In this document: piece by piece, positions 9,244 through 18,292 of the stretch
Numbering within the stretch: position 1 is the stretch's first letter
Layout of the letters: the number at the start of each line of letters is the position of its first letter
Assembly: GCF_949769195.1 (NCBI RefSeq)
Contig: NZ_OX458333.1
Location: 248,001 to 312,000, forward strand
Direction: 5' to 3'
DNA: 64,000 nucleotides
Origin: Methylocaldum szegediense
Lineage (GTDB): Bacteria; Pseudomonadota; Gammaproteobacteria; Methylococcales; Methylococcaceae
Made by a program: the position numbers and the translations under genes
The notes under the pieces: model-generated
The model's input: only the letters and a program-made list of their open reading frames with translations
Databases searched by the model: none
What the model was told of the DNA's origin: nothing

Positions 9244-10005
9244 TCAGTAGGAAACGCTGGCCAAGAACCGCGTGATATGCGGGAGAACGAGGTCGCTGCG
9301 GACGAAGCTTTCGATATGTGTGAGACCCGGCAGCGCGGCCAGGGTAGCGCGGGCAAGATGTCTTGCGCAGGTCTCTACGGCGGGATACCTCGAATCTTTT
9401 TCGCCCACGAGAAGCAGGCAGGGCATGGTCATGGACGGGAGGACATCATCCAGCGCCGGCCGCTCCTGAGCGGCTGCCGCGAGTGCCCGCAGGTCGTTGG
9501 CGAGTACCAGGGGTTTCAGTTCCGGTTCGATACGCTGTTCCAAGATGGATTCGAGGGCGGAGAGGAAAGCTTCGGGGTCTCTGCCGTCGACGCGCCGAAA
9601 GACATCCCAGCTTTGGTCGGCATAGGGGTGTGCCCCGATGAGGAGCAGGGCGTTGATCCGTTCGGGCGCGTACTTCGCCATGCCGAAACCGATCCATCCG
9701 CCCATGGAAAAACCGAGGAAATTCGCTTTCGGAATCTGTAAAGCATCGAGAACGGCGACCACGTCCGCCACGCGTTTCGGTAGGTCATAGGCAGCGGGAT
9801 CGTGGGGTTTGGCGCTGGCGCCGTGGCCGCGGGCATCGACCAGAATGCAGCGGTTATCGCGGCAGAGCGCCGGAATGTAGCCGAAGCGCCGCCAGGCGTC
9901 AGAACTGCTAGTGAAACCGTGATGCAGTATCAGCGGCGGCCCGTCACCGTCGACCAGGTAATGGATGCGAACGCCTTCGCTGTTAACGTAGGGCAAAGGC
10001 GTCAC
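9244..10005 (-). CDS. alpha/beta hydrolase
   Basis: About 253 residues of a cytoplasmic alpha/beta hydrolase. The oxyanion-hole motif is LILHHGF, the nucleophile elbow GFSMGG, the acid is likely in LLVGEKDSRYP, and the histidine in LPGLTHIESF. It is last in the minus-strand operon and overlaps the end of the GT4 gene by about 20 bp, so translation is probably coupled. There is no ATG; GTG at 10005 or TTG at 9996 are the candidate starts. Its role beside the disaccharide genes is unknown: a housekeeping esterase or a sugar-ester hydrolase are both possible. Confidence 0.75.
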   Translation of the reverse strand: MTPLPYVNSEGVRIHYLVDGDGPPLILHHGFTSSSDAWRRFGYIPALCRDNRCILVDARGHGASAKPHDPAAYDLPKRVADVVAVLDALQIPKANFLGFSMGGWIGFGMAKYAPERINALLLIGAHPYADQSWDVFRRVDGRDPEAFLSALESILEQRIEPELKPLVLANDLRALAAAAQERPALDDVLPSMTMPCLLLVGEKDSRYPAVETCARHLARATLAALPGLTHIESFVRSDLVLPHITRFLASVSY

Positions 10006-11248
10006 CCTGTATCGAGTGATAAACCTCCGCGATGGCGGAAGCCACCGACGACCAGGCATAGCGGGTCCGGGCTCTCTCCGCGGCAGCGGCGCGCATGCGG
10101 TGGCGGTCGTTCTCCGGTGCCAAAAGCGCGTCGAGAATGCGGGCGGCGAACGCGGGCGGGTCCATAGGATCGGCCAGATAGCCGTTCACTCCGGGCGTGA
10201 CAATGTCTATGGGGCCGCCGTGGGGCGTGGCGACGACCGGAGTCCCGGACGCGAAAGCCTCGACCAGCACCAGCCCGAACGGTTCGTACGGGGAAGGGCA
10301 GAGGAACAGATCGGCGGCCGCGTAATAGTCGAGCAATTCCTGATCAGTCAGCCGATGAAACCAGCGGATGGCATCCGTAACCTGAAGTTCGCTCGCCCGC
10401 TGGAGCAGTGCGTCGCGGTAGGCTTTTTCATCCGGCGAGGGTTGTTCAGGGCCGAGCGGAATCAGGAAGGTCACGGTCTTGCCCGCTTCGCGCAAAGCTT
10501 TGACAACCGGCGGTATGGCCTCGAGCAATTCGAGAAAGCCTTTGCGGGGATCGAGCCGCCCGACAGTAAACAGCAGATAATCGGAGGTGAAGCCGAGCTG
10601 GCGCTGAAGATCGGTCTTGTCCAGGCGAAGATGGAATGCCTCAGTGTCTACGCCCCCCGGAACGATCCGGATTTTCTCGGCATTCGTACCATAGCGCCCG
10701 GTCAGCGCTTCGCGCTCGGTCCGGCTGAGCGCAATAACGGCATCGGCCGCGTCCAGAATTTTCTTCTCGGCGCGTATGCGAAGCTCGTAGCGGAATTTGG
10801 AACCGTCCGGAGTGGGATCCGATATGCGGTCCCGCTTCAGGAGCCCCAGCGAGTGGCTGGTGAATAGCAAGGGCTTGCCGACGGCCAGGCTGGCGATGAG
10901 CGCGCTCGCTCCGCCGTCCCAGTAGTGCCCGTGGATGACATCGGCATGCTGAAGCCAGGCGGATTGATCGGATAGGACGCGTTCCGCGAATTCCGCGAGG
11001 TAAGGTCCCATGTCCTCTTTTCGCAGAAAGCCCTCCGGCCCCATGGGGTAGCGGCAGACCGTGGCGCCGTCGCAAATCGCCTGGTGCTCTGATTTTCCGC
11101 CCCACAACCGCGTATAGACCCGTACCTCGTGTCCAAGCCGGGCGAGCTGTTCCGCGACCCGCGCCTCGTAAACGCATTGGCCGCCCGAGTCCGGTTCGCC
11201 AGGCGACGCCAGGGGATCGCTGTGGGGGCAGAAGAAGGCGATTCGCAT
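9983..11248 (-). CDS. sps: GT4 glycosyltransferase, probable sucrose-phosphate synthase
   Basis: A 421-residue GT-B retaining glycosyltransferase. The N-terminal fold carries the Gly-rich acceptor loop PDSGGQCVYEARVAEQL and HADVIHGHYWDGG; the C-terminal donor domain has VGRLDPRKGF and the EX7E element EPFGLVLVEAFASGTP. This pattern fits sucrose-phosphate synthase (NDP-glucose + fructose 6-phosphate). The close relative mannosylfructose-phosphate synthase (GDP-mannose donor) cannot be excluded by reading alone. It lies 5 bp after the HAD phosphatase gene, which would remove the 6'-phosphate of the product, and downstream of a sugar nucleotidyltransferase in the same operon. Confidence 0.7.
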   Translation of the reverse strand: MRIAFFCPHSDPLASPGEPDSGGQCVYEARVAEQLARLGHEVRVYTRLWGGKSEHQAICDGATVCRYPMGPEGFLRKEDMGPYLAEFAERVLSDQSAWLQHADVIHGHYWDGGASALIASLAVGKPLLFTSHSLGLLKRDRISDPTPDGSKFRYELRIRAEKKILDAADAVIALSRTEREALTGRYGTNAEKIRIVPGGVDTEAFHLRLDKTDLQRQLGFTSDYLLFTVGRLDPRKGFLELLEAIPPVVKALREAGKTVTFLIPLGPEQPSPDEKAYRDALLQRASELQVTDAIRWFHRLTDQELLDYYAAADLFLCPSPYEPFGLVLVEAFASGTPVVATPHGGPIDIVTPGVNGYLADPMDPPAFAARILDALLAPENDRHRMRAAAAERARTRYAWSSVASAIAEVYHSIQGDAFALR

Positions 11249-11253
11249 GGGTT

Positions 11254-12090
11254 TTACCGCCGGATGTCTCGCTTGGGTTTCGCTTCAGCCTGAGCGGGCG
11301 GCCACAAGCCGTAGTGGCGAAGTCCCTCGATGATGCCGTCGCCGTAGAATGCGTCGGCGACAAACAATCGGGCATTCTCGCGACGCTTCCGTTCTTCTTC
11401 AGCCTGAGTTCGGACGTGCTCGGGGGTGTTTCCCACCAGTACGCCACACACGCCGGAGAGCAGGGCGTCGAGGTCGTTTCCCGAATCTCCCGCGAAGAAC
11501 ACGCGGTCGCCGTTTAGCCCGTAGCGTTTGGCGATATACCACAAGGCGTGGGCTTTCCCAGCGTTGGCGGGAATGATGTCGAGCAGGGCGCGTCCCGTGG
11601 GTTCCTCGACGCTGGCGACCAGTTGTAAATCGCTTCTGACCGCTCGGATCCGATACGTGATCTCCGTCCACAATTCCCGGCTGATGGGTTCCGGGTAATA
11701 GAGGCTGAATTTGTGTGGTCCCTGCTTTTGCGGTTCCTGCGGAACGAGGCGCGAGAGCTTATAAAGCGCGCGGCGCAAGGCTTCACGGTCGAGCGGCGGA
11801 CCGAGGCGGCTTTGCCATTCGCGATCGACGGCGCCGGTCCGGTCGTAAACCTCCGTGCCGACATTGCAGATCCACCAGGTGGGCTGCGACAGTCGGAATG
11901 CCGCTTGACCCTGTTTGGCCAGAGCCCGATATCGTCCGCTGACGACACACACCGGGCAGTCGGCTTCGAGCAGGTCCTGAAGCAACGCCTGAGTGCGTTC
12001 CAAACAGCCGGGTTCCGGCGGTTTGCCGGTATTGGGTAGTAGCGTGCCGTCCAGATCAGACGCGAACAAGAACGGAAAGTCCGCTGTCAT
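11254..12090 (-). CDS. spp: HAD phosphatase, probable sucrose-6-phosphate phosphatase
   Basis: A 278-residue Cof/S6PP-type HAD hydrolase. Motif I is FASDLDGTLL near residue 10 (nucleophile and general-acid Asp), motif II CVVSGR, and motif IV FAGDSGNDLDALLSG. The cap contains HKFSLYYPE, similar to sucrose-phosphatase caps. It would dephosphorylate the product of the neighbouring GT4 enzyme. The ATG at 12090 overlaps the stop of the upstream gene as ATGA, so the two are translationally coupled; the longer open frame to 12465 is a shadow of that gene. Confidence 0.8.
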   Translation of the reverse strand: MTADFPFLFASDLDGTLLPNTGKPPEPGCLERTQALLQDLLEADCPVCVVSGRYRALAKQGQAAFRLSQPTWWICNVGTEVYDRTGAVDREWQSRLGPPLDREALRRALYKLSRLVPQEPQKQGPHKFSLYYPEPISRELWTEITYRIRAVRSDLQLVASVEEPTGRALLDIIPANAGKAHALWYIAKRYGLNGDRVFFAGDSGNDLDALLSGVCGVLVGNTPEHVRTQAEEERKRRENARLFVADAFYGDGIIEGLRHYGLWPPAQAEAKPKRDIRR

Positions 12091-14549
12091 GGAATCAGGC
12101 TCCGTACGCGCTGAGCGACTTCTTGTTCCAGTTGTGCAAGCCGTGCCGTGTTGGCTGCTTCCATGCTGATTTCCAGTTCCGGCGCGTCCGCACTGGGGAG
12201 GACGTAAACCCAGTCGCCGTTCAGATCGAGGCGCACGCCTTCGGGAGCGGCGTTCAGGCGCGCTTCCGGACGCTGGCTCAGCTCGCGCATCACCCGCCCG
12301 ATATGATCCCAGGGGCACTGCAGAACGAAACGCCGACAATGACTGATCGGAATCTGGCGCTCGAAATCGTGCAAGGTCAGATGTTCCCTGCCGAGGAATT
12401 CGAGCAGCCGGAGTGATGCCGCGACCGCGGCGTAACCCAGATAGAAATGAACGAAATGCAGCCACACGCCCTCGGTCTGCATGGATTTCTTGACAGTGTT
12501 CAGTTGAGCCGCCGGCTCTTTGTGCGTGATAACCACGCGTCGTACTCGGGCGTCCGCCAGTTCCGCCAGGAATTTCGGATGATCGGGCGGGAGGAAGACC
12601 GGCTCCTCGGGCGGCGCGCCGATGATGAAGGCGGCGGTTAGAAGTTCCTGCGTCCGTTCGGCGCGGTGTATCGTTCCTAATTCGTCGACCAGGGTTAGTC
12701 GTTCCCCACCGCGCTCGATGATCAAGGCGATCTTTCGATTGAGGCGGGCGATTTCCGCGATGCGTTCGTAAGGGATGGCCGGAACGTCGGAATTTTCTTT
12801 GTAGTCGCTTTCGAGATGGTGCAGGGCGTTGCTGCCGAGCAGGTCGCTGAGTATCCGCGCTAAATTGCTTTCCCGGCAGTAATGGAGCACGCGGTCGATC
12901 CAGGGCTGAGTGGCGGTTCTACTCAAATGCTGCCGGAGATGATCCGCATACCGCTCGTCGACGCGGCCGGGATAGCTTAGATTGCCGACGTTTTCGACGG
13001 ACACCTTGGGAAATTCGGCCCGATGGAACATGGCTTCGATCTTGCGGCGCGCGCTGCGCAGCAGGGGCATACCATCGGCGTCGAAAAGCTCGATCACGGC
13101 GACGCTCGGGTGTTCGTCCGAGATGCGGATGTGAACGCCGCCGCTTAGATGGCGGCCAAAGCCGGTGATGAAGCACGTTTCCGGCAGGCTGACTTCTTCC
13201 AGATCGTCGATATTGACACCGACCGCTAATAGGCCTGAGATGAACGCCCGTTTGATCAGCCGGGAGAACGGGTGCCCGTCGCGCCCGACTGCGACCCGAG
13301 CGCCGCGCTGAATCCAACTGCCGAATGCCTTGCCCAAAGCCGCCGCGTATTCCGGCGTGATGTGGAGGTTGGCCAATCCGCTGACACCGCGCGATCCGAA
13401 GATCGAAGGGCGCAACAGCGATTCCCAAACCAGGTTTTCACGTATCGTCGTATTGCTATTCACCTCCTTGTCCGGCCAGATCGAAACGCCGGGCATGACC
13501 ACGACCTGACGCCCGAGGTGGCTGCGTGCGCCGATAATCGCATCGTCGCCGATTTCGCAACGCGCCTCGATGACGGAACTGCCGCCTACGATGCAGTTGC
13601 GCAGATCAGCCGATTCGCCGATGAACGAGTTTTTCATGATAATGCTGCGGTTCACCGTGGCCCTGGCGTCGATTTCGACATCGGGCGCGATGACGGAATA
13701 CGAGCCGATTTTGACGCCGGACCGAATGCGCACGTTTTCGCCTATCCAGCAGGGTGAGCCGAGTTCTGCGTCCTTGGCGACGCGAGCTCCGTCACCGAGC
13801 CATATTCGTTCGCCGATCAGGTTTCCGCCCAGCGGAAGGCGGACTTTCCCGTCGAGAAGATCCCAGTGCGACTGTTTCAGCTGTTCCAAGGTGCCGATAT
13901 CGCTCCAGTAGCCCTCTGCGACATAGGCGAACAGCGGAATTTCCTGTTCCAGAAGTTTTGGAAAAAGATCGCCTGCGAAATCGTATGGGATGTCGTCAGG
14001 TATGGCTTTCAAGATTTCCGGTTCTATCAGATAGATGCCGGTGTTGACGGTATCGCTGCAGAGTTCGCTGAGCCCGGGTTTTTCCACGAAACGGACGACA
14101 CGGTCGTGGTCGTCGGTCACGACGACCCCGAATTCGCCGGGGTCGGATACCCGTTTGAGGCATAGGCTAACTTTGGCGCCCTTGGCCTTGTGAAAGGCCC
14201 AGAAGGCTTCGAGATCGAAATCCGTGAGCGCGTCTCCGGCTATGACGAGAAATGTCTCGTCGAGGAAATCCGCGCCGAGTTTGACCGACCCGGCCGTTCC
14301 CAGCGGTTTGTGCTCCAGGGTATAGCGCAGGCTCACACCAAAATCGCTGCCATCCCCGAAATGGTCGCGGATCGCACGCGGTCGGTAATGCAGCGTCGCC
14401 AGTAGGTCGTCGAAGCCGTAATGAGAGAGGTGGCGTACGATGTGTTCCATGATGGGCTTACCCAGTACCGTCACCATCGGCTTGGGTATGTTCTCGGTAA
14501 TGGGCCTTAGCCGTACCCCCTGACCACCGGCAAGAATAACTGCTTTCAT
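12087..14549 (-). CDS. sugar-phosphate nucleotidyltransferase fused to a degenerate phosphomannomutase domain
   Basis: An 820-residue fusion like those often annotated mannose-1-phosphate guanylyltransferase. Residues 1-235 form the nucleotidyltransferase (ILAGGQGVRLRP, IPKPMV, VIAGDALTDFD). Roughly 250-370 form a left-handed beta-helix with hexapeptide repeats (WIGENVRIRSGVKIGSYSVI), and 385-820 a phosphohexomutase-like region. The mutase part looks inactive: where TASHNP should carry the catalytic serine there is RISDEHP, and the Mg-binding DGD motif is replaced by ERGGERLTLVDE. It would therefore only activate a sugar 1-phosphate. It is first in the operon; GGAG lies 8-16 bases before the ATG, and a TTGAnnTCAA palindrome 46 bp upstream. 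Confidence 0.8.
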   Translation of the reverse strand: MKAVILAGGQGVRLRPITENIPKPMVTVLGKPIMEHIVRHLSHYGFDDLLATLHYRPRAIRDHFGDGSDFGVSLRYTLEHKPLGTAGSVKLGADFLDETFLVIAGDALTDFDLEAFWAFHKAKGAKVSLCLKRVSDPGEFGVVVTDDHDRVVRFVEKPGLSELCSDTVNTGIYLIEPEILKAIPDDIPYDFAGDLFPKLLEQEIPLFAYVAEGYWSDIGTLEQLKQSHWDLLDGKVRLPLGGNLIGERIWLGDGARVAKDAELGSPCWIGENVRIRSGVKIGSYSVIAPDVEIDARATVNRSIIMKNSFIGESADLRNCIVGGSSVIEARCEIGDDAIIGARSHLGRQVVVMPGVSIWPDKEVNSNTTIRENLVWESLLRPSIFGSRGVSGLANLHITPEYAAALGKAFGSWIQRGARVAVGRDGHPFSRLIKRAFISGLLAVGVNIDDLEEVSLPETCFITGFGRHLSGGVHIRISDEHPSVAVIELFDADGMPLLRSARRKIEAMFHRAEFPKVSVENVGNLSYPGRVDERYADHLRQHLSRTATQPWIDRVLHYCRESNLARILSDLLGSNALHHLESDYKENSDVPAIPYERIAEIARLNRKIALIIERGGERLTLVDELGTIHRAERTQELLTAAFIIGAPPEEPVFLPPDHPKFLAELADARVRRVVITHKEPAAQLNTVKKSMQTEGVWLHFVHFYLGYAAVAASLRLLEFLGREHLTLHDFERQIPISHCRRFVLQCPWDHIGRVMRELSQRPEARLNAAPEGVRLDLNGDWVYVLPSADAPELEISMEAANTARLAQLEQEVAQRVRSLIP

Positions 14550-14594
14550 GAGTTGATCTCCTGCTCCGAGTCGGCTTCTTTGTGATACTCCATA

Positions 14595-14609
14595 ATTTGA
14601 TTTCAAAAT
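14595..14609. promoter_or_regulatory. putative MarR-type operator before the disaccharide operon
   Basis: ATTTGATTTCAAAAT, palindromic core TTGATTTCAA, lies 46 bp upstream of the nucleotidyltransferase ATG in the divergent promoter region. It matches the site at 8285-8299 on the other strand with one difference. Confidence 0.5.
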
Positions 14610-14731
14610 GTTTCATGGGATTTGTCAATCGCACCAGCCCCGAATGGCGAGCCGACAACGGGTTTCATATCTTCCTGATTGATAGAATGAACCGGCCTCG
14701 GGAATTGACAGGGTAGGCCGCCTGAATAATT

Positions 14732-14746
14732 ATTTGATGTCAAAAT
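14732..14746. promoter_or_regulatory. putative MarR-type operator before sucrose synthase
   Basis: ATTTGATGTCAAAAT, core TTGATGTCAA, 28 bp upstream of the sucrose synthase ATG. It differs from the site at 14595-14609 in one position only. The two are 137 bp apart centre to centre, one for each direction of this divergent promoter region. Confidence 0.5.
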
Positions 14747-14774
14747 AAATGACACCGAAAAACGGAGATCCTGA

Positions 14775-17192
14775 ATGAGCGAAAGAGCGCGCAGCGACGA
14801 TTTGATCGAGCAATTGCGAGGTTTCCTGGATGCTTGTCCGTCCGTGGGTCACCGAGTGCTCCATCAAATTAAGAAGTTGGAACGCAGCTTTCTGCAGCGT
14901 TCGGAACTCTGCGACGCTTTCGCCGATGTTTGCGCCGCGGAGGATGTTCCGGACGGACTCAGGCAATCGCCTTTGGGGAAAGTCATCCGCTTGACCCAGG
15001 AAGCCGCGGTCAATGATGCTTGGGTCTATCTCGCGGTCCGGGTTCGTATCGCGTCCTGGCGCTATGTGCGTATCGCGCTTGAAGGAATGGCGGTCGAGGA
15101 AGTGACGGTGCGGGATTTCCTGCGCTTCAAGGAATGCCTAGCGTTGGGCCAGCACGACTTCGACGAATGGCTGCTGGAGATCGACCTGGGGCCGTTTTCC
15201 CGCGAGTTTCCCAAGCTGCTGGAAGCGCGATCGATAGGTCGGGGCGTGGAGTTTCTGAATAAACATCTATCGCTACAATTGTTCGACGAATTGGGTGAGG
15301 GCGGGGAACGAATTCTGAATTTCCTAAGGATTCATTCGTTTCGAGGCCAAACCCTGATGCTCAACGAACAGATCAAGAGCGTCAGCGATTTGCGCCGGGC
15401 GTTACGTCGGGCCGACGAGGTGCTCGCCGGCCATGAGCCTACCGCTACATGGGAGGATGTGGCGGCGCCTTTGCGTGCCCTGGGATTCGAGGTTGGCTGG
15501 GGACGCGAGGTCGCCAGAATACGGGATACCATGAGCCTACTCCGGGATCTTCTCGAAGCGCCCGATCCTAGGGGATTGGAAACGTTTCTGGCGCGTCTGC
15601 CCATGGTGTTTTCTCTAGCCATCATTTCTCCGCACGGTTATTTCGGTCAGGCGAACGTGCTAGGCCGACCCGACACCGGCGGACAAGTGGTCTACATCCT
15701 CGATCAGGTACGCGCCCTGGAAACCGAGATGCGATCCCGCCTGTTCGAGCAAGGACTCGATATCGAGCCGCAAATCGTGGTGTTAACCCGGTTGATTCCG
15801 CAAGCGGAAGGCACCACCTGCGACCAGCGCCTGGAACCGATCTCCGGTACGCGCAACGCGCGCATACTGAGGGTGCCGTTCCGCAACGCGTCCGGCGAAA
15901 TCGTGACTCATTGGATCTCCCGGTTCGAAGTGTGGCCCTACCTGGAGCGCTATACGCTAGATTCGGAGCGGGAACTGCTGGCGGAGCTGGGCGGGCGTCC
16001 GGACCTGATCGTGGGCAATTATTCGGACGGCAACCTGGTCGCGACCCTTCTTTCGCAACGCCTCGGCGTGACCCAGTGCAATATCGCCCACGCTCTGGAA
16101 AAGACCAAGTATCGCCACGCCGACTTGTTCTGGCAGGAAAACGAAGCCCAGTACCATTTCTCCTGTCAGTTCACGGCGGACCTGATCGCCATGAACGCCG
16201 CCGATTTCATCATCACCAGCACCTATCAGGAAATCGCGGGCACCCGCGAAAGCGTGGGACAGTACGAGAGCCATACCGCGTTCACCATGCCCAAGCTGTT
16301 CCGGGTCGTGAACGGCATTGACGTCTACGACCCCAAGTTCAACATCGTTTCGCCGGGCGCAGATGCCGCGGCCTATTTCCCTTATACGGCGGTGGAGCGC
16401 CGCCTGCCTCACTTGCATACCGAAATCGAGCAATTGGTCTTTGGCGTCGACGAGCGAGTTGACGCTCGCGGCGTTTTGACCGAGCGCGACAAGCCGCTGT
16501 TGTTTACCATGGCGCGGCTGGACCGTATCAAGAATATTGTCGGACTGGTGGAATGGTTCAGCGCTTGCGAAGCGCTGCGGAAGGAAGCCAATCTCTTGGT
16601 CATTTCGGGCCACGTGGATCCGGAACGTTCGTCTGATACTGAAGAACTCGAACAGATCCGGTGCATGCACGCCTTGTTCAACCGCTACGATTTGGATCGG
16701 CAGGTGCGCTGGCTGGGCCTCAGGTTGCCCAAGGATTTGGCCGGCGAATTTTATCGCTATGTGGCGGACGGCCGGGGAGCGTTCGTCCAGCCGGCCTTGT
16801 TCGAAGCGTTTGGGCTGACCGTGATCGAAGCGATGGCTTCGGGGCTTCCCTGTTTCGCCACTTGCTTTGGAGGTCCGTCGGAAATCATCGAGGACGGCGT
16901 CTCGGGCTTTCACATCGACCCGAATCATGGAGATGCGGCGGCCGAACGCATCGCTCGCTTTTTCGAGAGAACTCGTCAAGACCCGGAGTACTGGAACCGG
17001 ATTTCGGAAGGGGCCCTTAAGCGGGTCGCTGAGCGCTATACCTGGCAGCACTATGCCGAGCGCATGATGACCCTATCTCGGGTTTACGGGTTCTGGCGCC
17101 ATGTGACCGATTTGGAGCGACGGGAGACCCAGCGTTATCTTCAGGCCTTATACAGCCTACAATTCCGCCGCCTGGCCCAGGCTATGGCCTGA
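14775..17192 (+). CDS. sus: sucrose synthase
   Basis: An 805-residue GT4 enzyme that reversibly makes sucrose from NDP-glucose and fructose. Length and layout match sucrose synthases: an N-terminal regulatory region of about 280 residues, then [14 protein letters not shown] at residue ~284, [25 protein letters not shown], and the donor-site EX7E element [14 protein letters not shown] at about 677. It is divergent from the nucleotidyltransferase operon. GGAG stands about eight bases before the ATG. Its stop overlaps the start of the MarR gene by one base (TGATG), so the regulator is co-translated. Nucleotide preference (ADP or UDP) was not determined. Confidence 0.93.
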   Translation: MSERARSDDLIEQLRGFLDACPSVGHRVLHQIKKLERSFLQRSELCDAFADVCAAEDVPDGLRQSPLGKVIRLTQEAAVNDAWVYLAVRVRIASWRYVRIALEGMAVEEVTVRDFLRFKECLALGQHDFDEWLLEIDLGPFSREFPKLLEARSIGRGVEFLNKHLSLQLFDELGEGGERILNFLRIHSFRGQTLMLNEQIKSVSDLRRALRRADEVLAGHEPTATWEDVAAPLRALGFEVGWGREVARIRDTMSLLRDLLEAPDPRGLETFLARLPMVFSLAIISPHGYFGQANVLGRPDTGGQVVYILDQVRALETEMRSRLFEQGLDIEPQIVVLTRLIPQAEGTTCDQRLEPISGTRNARILRVPFRNASGEIVTHWISRFEVWPYLERYTLDSERELLAELGGRPDLIVGNYSDGNLVATLLSQRLGVTQCNIAHALEKTKYRHADLFWQENEAQYHFSCQFTADLIAMNAADFIITSTYQEIAGTRESVGQYESHTAFTMPKLFRVVNGIDVYDPKFNIVSPGADAAAYFPYTAVERRLPHLHTEIEQLVFGVDERVDARGVLTERDKPLLFTMARLDRIKNIVGLVEWFSACEALRKEANLLVISGHVDPERSSDTEELEQIRCMHALFNRYDLDRQVRWLGLRLPKDLAGEFYRYVADGRGAFVQPALFEAFGLTVIEAMASGLPCFATCFGGPSEIIEDGVSGFHIDPNHGDAAAERIARFFERTRQDPEYWNRISEGALKRVAERYTWQHYAERMMTLSRVYGFWRHVTDLERRETQRYLQALYSLQFRRLAQAMA

Positions 17193-17728
17193 TGTCGATT
17201 CGGAGCATGAACGAACGTATGGAAATCAATGAACAAGTTTTGATTCAGCTGCGGCGGATCGTCCGTGCGCTCGATCTTCAATCCAAGCAGTTGCAGAAGG
17301 TCGGACTCACTGGATCGCAATTGATGGTGCTGCGCGCCTTGTCGAAGCAGGGACCCTTGACGGCCAACCAACTCAGCCAGGCGGTCAATCTGAGTCAGGG
17401 AACCATCACCACGGTGCTGGACCATCTCGAACACAAAACCCTGATCCGGCGCGAACGCAGCCCACAAGACAAGCGGCGCCTGACTATCACCCTCACAGAG
17501 CCCGGCCGCGATGCTCTGCGGCAAGCGCCTTCGCTGTTGCACGTCAACTTCTTGGATGCTTTCCGGCAGTTGAGCGATTGGGAGCAGACCCTGATTCTCT
17601 CCAGCCTACAGCGGGTCGCCGGCATGATGGATTGTTCCCAGGCCAAGCCCAAACCAGTGCTTGACCCTGAATGTATCGAAACGGGCTTACGGTACCTGAC
17701 CGACGATACCGAAGATGCGGGCTGTTGA
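17192..17728 (+). CDS. MarR-family transcriptional regulator
   Basis: A winged-helix regulator of up to 178 residues; ATGs at 17207 and 17219 are alternative starts. The DNA-binding region reads LTANQLSQAVNLSQGTITTV (helix-turn-helix) followed by the wing RRERSPQDKRRLTITLTE. It overlaps the sucrose synthase stop by one base and is thus transcribed with that gene. This makes it the best candidate to bind the TTGAnnTCAA palindromes before sus, the nucleotidyltransferase operon and the fructokinase gene. The ligand is unknown. Confidence 0.85.
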   Translation: MSIRSMNERMEINEQVLIQLRRIVRALDLQSKQLQKVGLTGSQLMVLRALSKQGPLTANQLSQAVNLSQGTITTVLDHLEHKTLIRRERSPQDKRRLTITLTEPGRDALRQAPSLLHVNFLDAFRQLSDWEQTLILSSLQRVAGMMDCSQAKPKPVLDPECIETGLRYLTDDTEDAGC

Positions 17729-18292
17729 AGAGCCGGTCTTCGGGAGGGATCTCAGGCGCTGCGGTCAGCTTGAGGAGACTCTGAGTTAGCCTTTTTGGCC
17801 AACGAAATGCACACGCGGGGATCGCTCGTGGTTCCGCACGGGGGTGCGTTGTGATTGGCTTGGGGGAGGACTGTTGGCTCAATCCGTTGCACAGATCGCT
17901 TCTTTGGACGCGAAACTTGGAGCCCATCCCGGTAGGCTGTTTGCCAGGAGTCCTTCGGCTCCTCTTAGGACAGGCTCGTCGAACAGTTTATCGAACGCGT
18001 TGGGATAGGCTCCGATCAGACTCAAGCCAGCATTGGATACCAGCTGGAGATCGCTAGGCCTTCATTCCCAGCCATTCTCCCAGAGGGAGAAAGGAGTTTA
18101 GCCCCGCGCCCACCGGAAAGGGGTGGGTGAGGGTATGCGGCGGCGGAAAGGGCATTGCGGCCATTTCAGAAATGCAACCGCGGTTTATTGGCTCGGAGTT
18201 TCCTTGATTCGCCTGATGTCGCCTGTATTCCGCCGTGGACTACGAAAGTTGAGTTGATCCGAACCAAGAACACACCGAATAGGGGGGTATGG
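17729..18292. other. spacer with repeat fragments, no gene seen
   Basis: About 560 bp without a convincing frame. It contains a repeat of the common type around 17950-17990 (TTCGGCTCCTCTTAGGACAG, GGCTCGTCGAACAG) and another near 18075-18135 (CTCCCAGAGGGAGAAAGGAG). The latter resembles stretches near 37260 and 37500. The MscK gene's ribosome site AGGGGGG lies at the right end. Confidence 0.5.
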
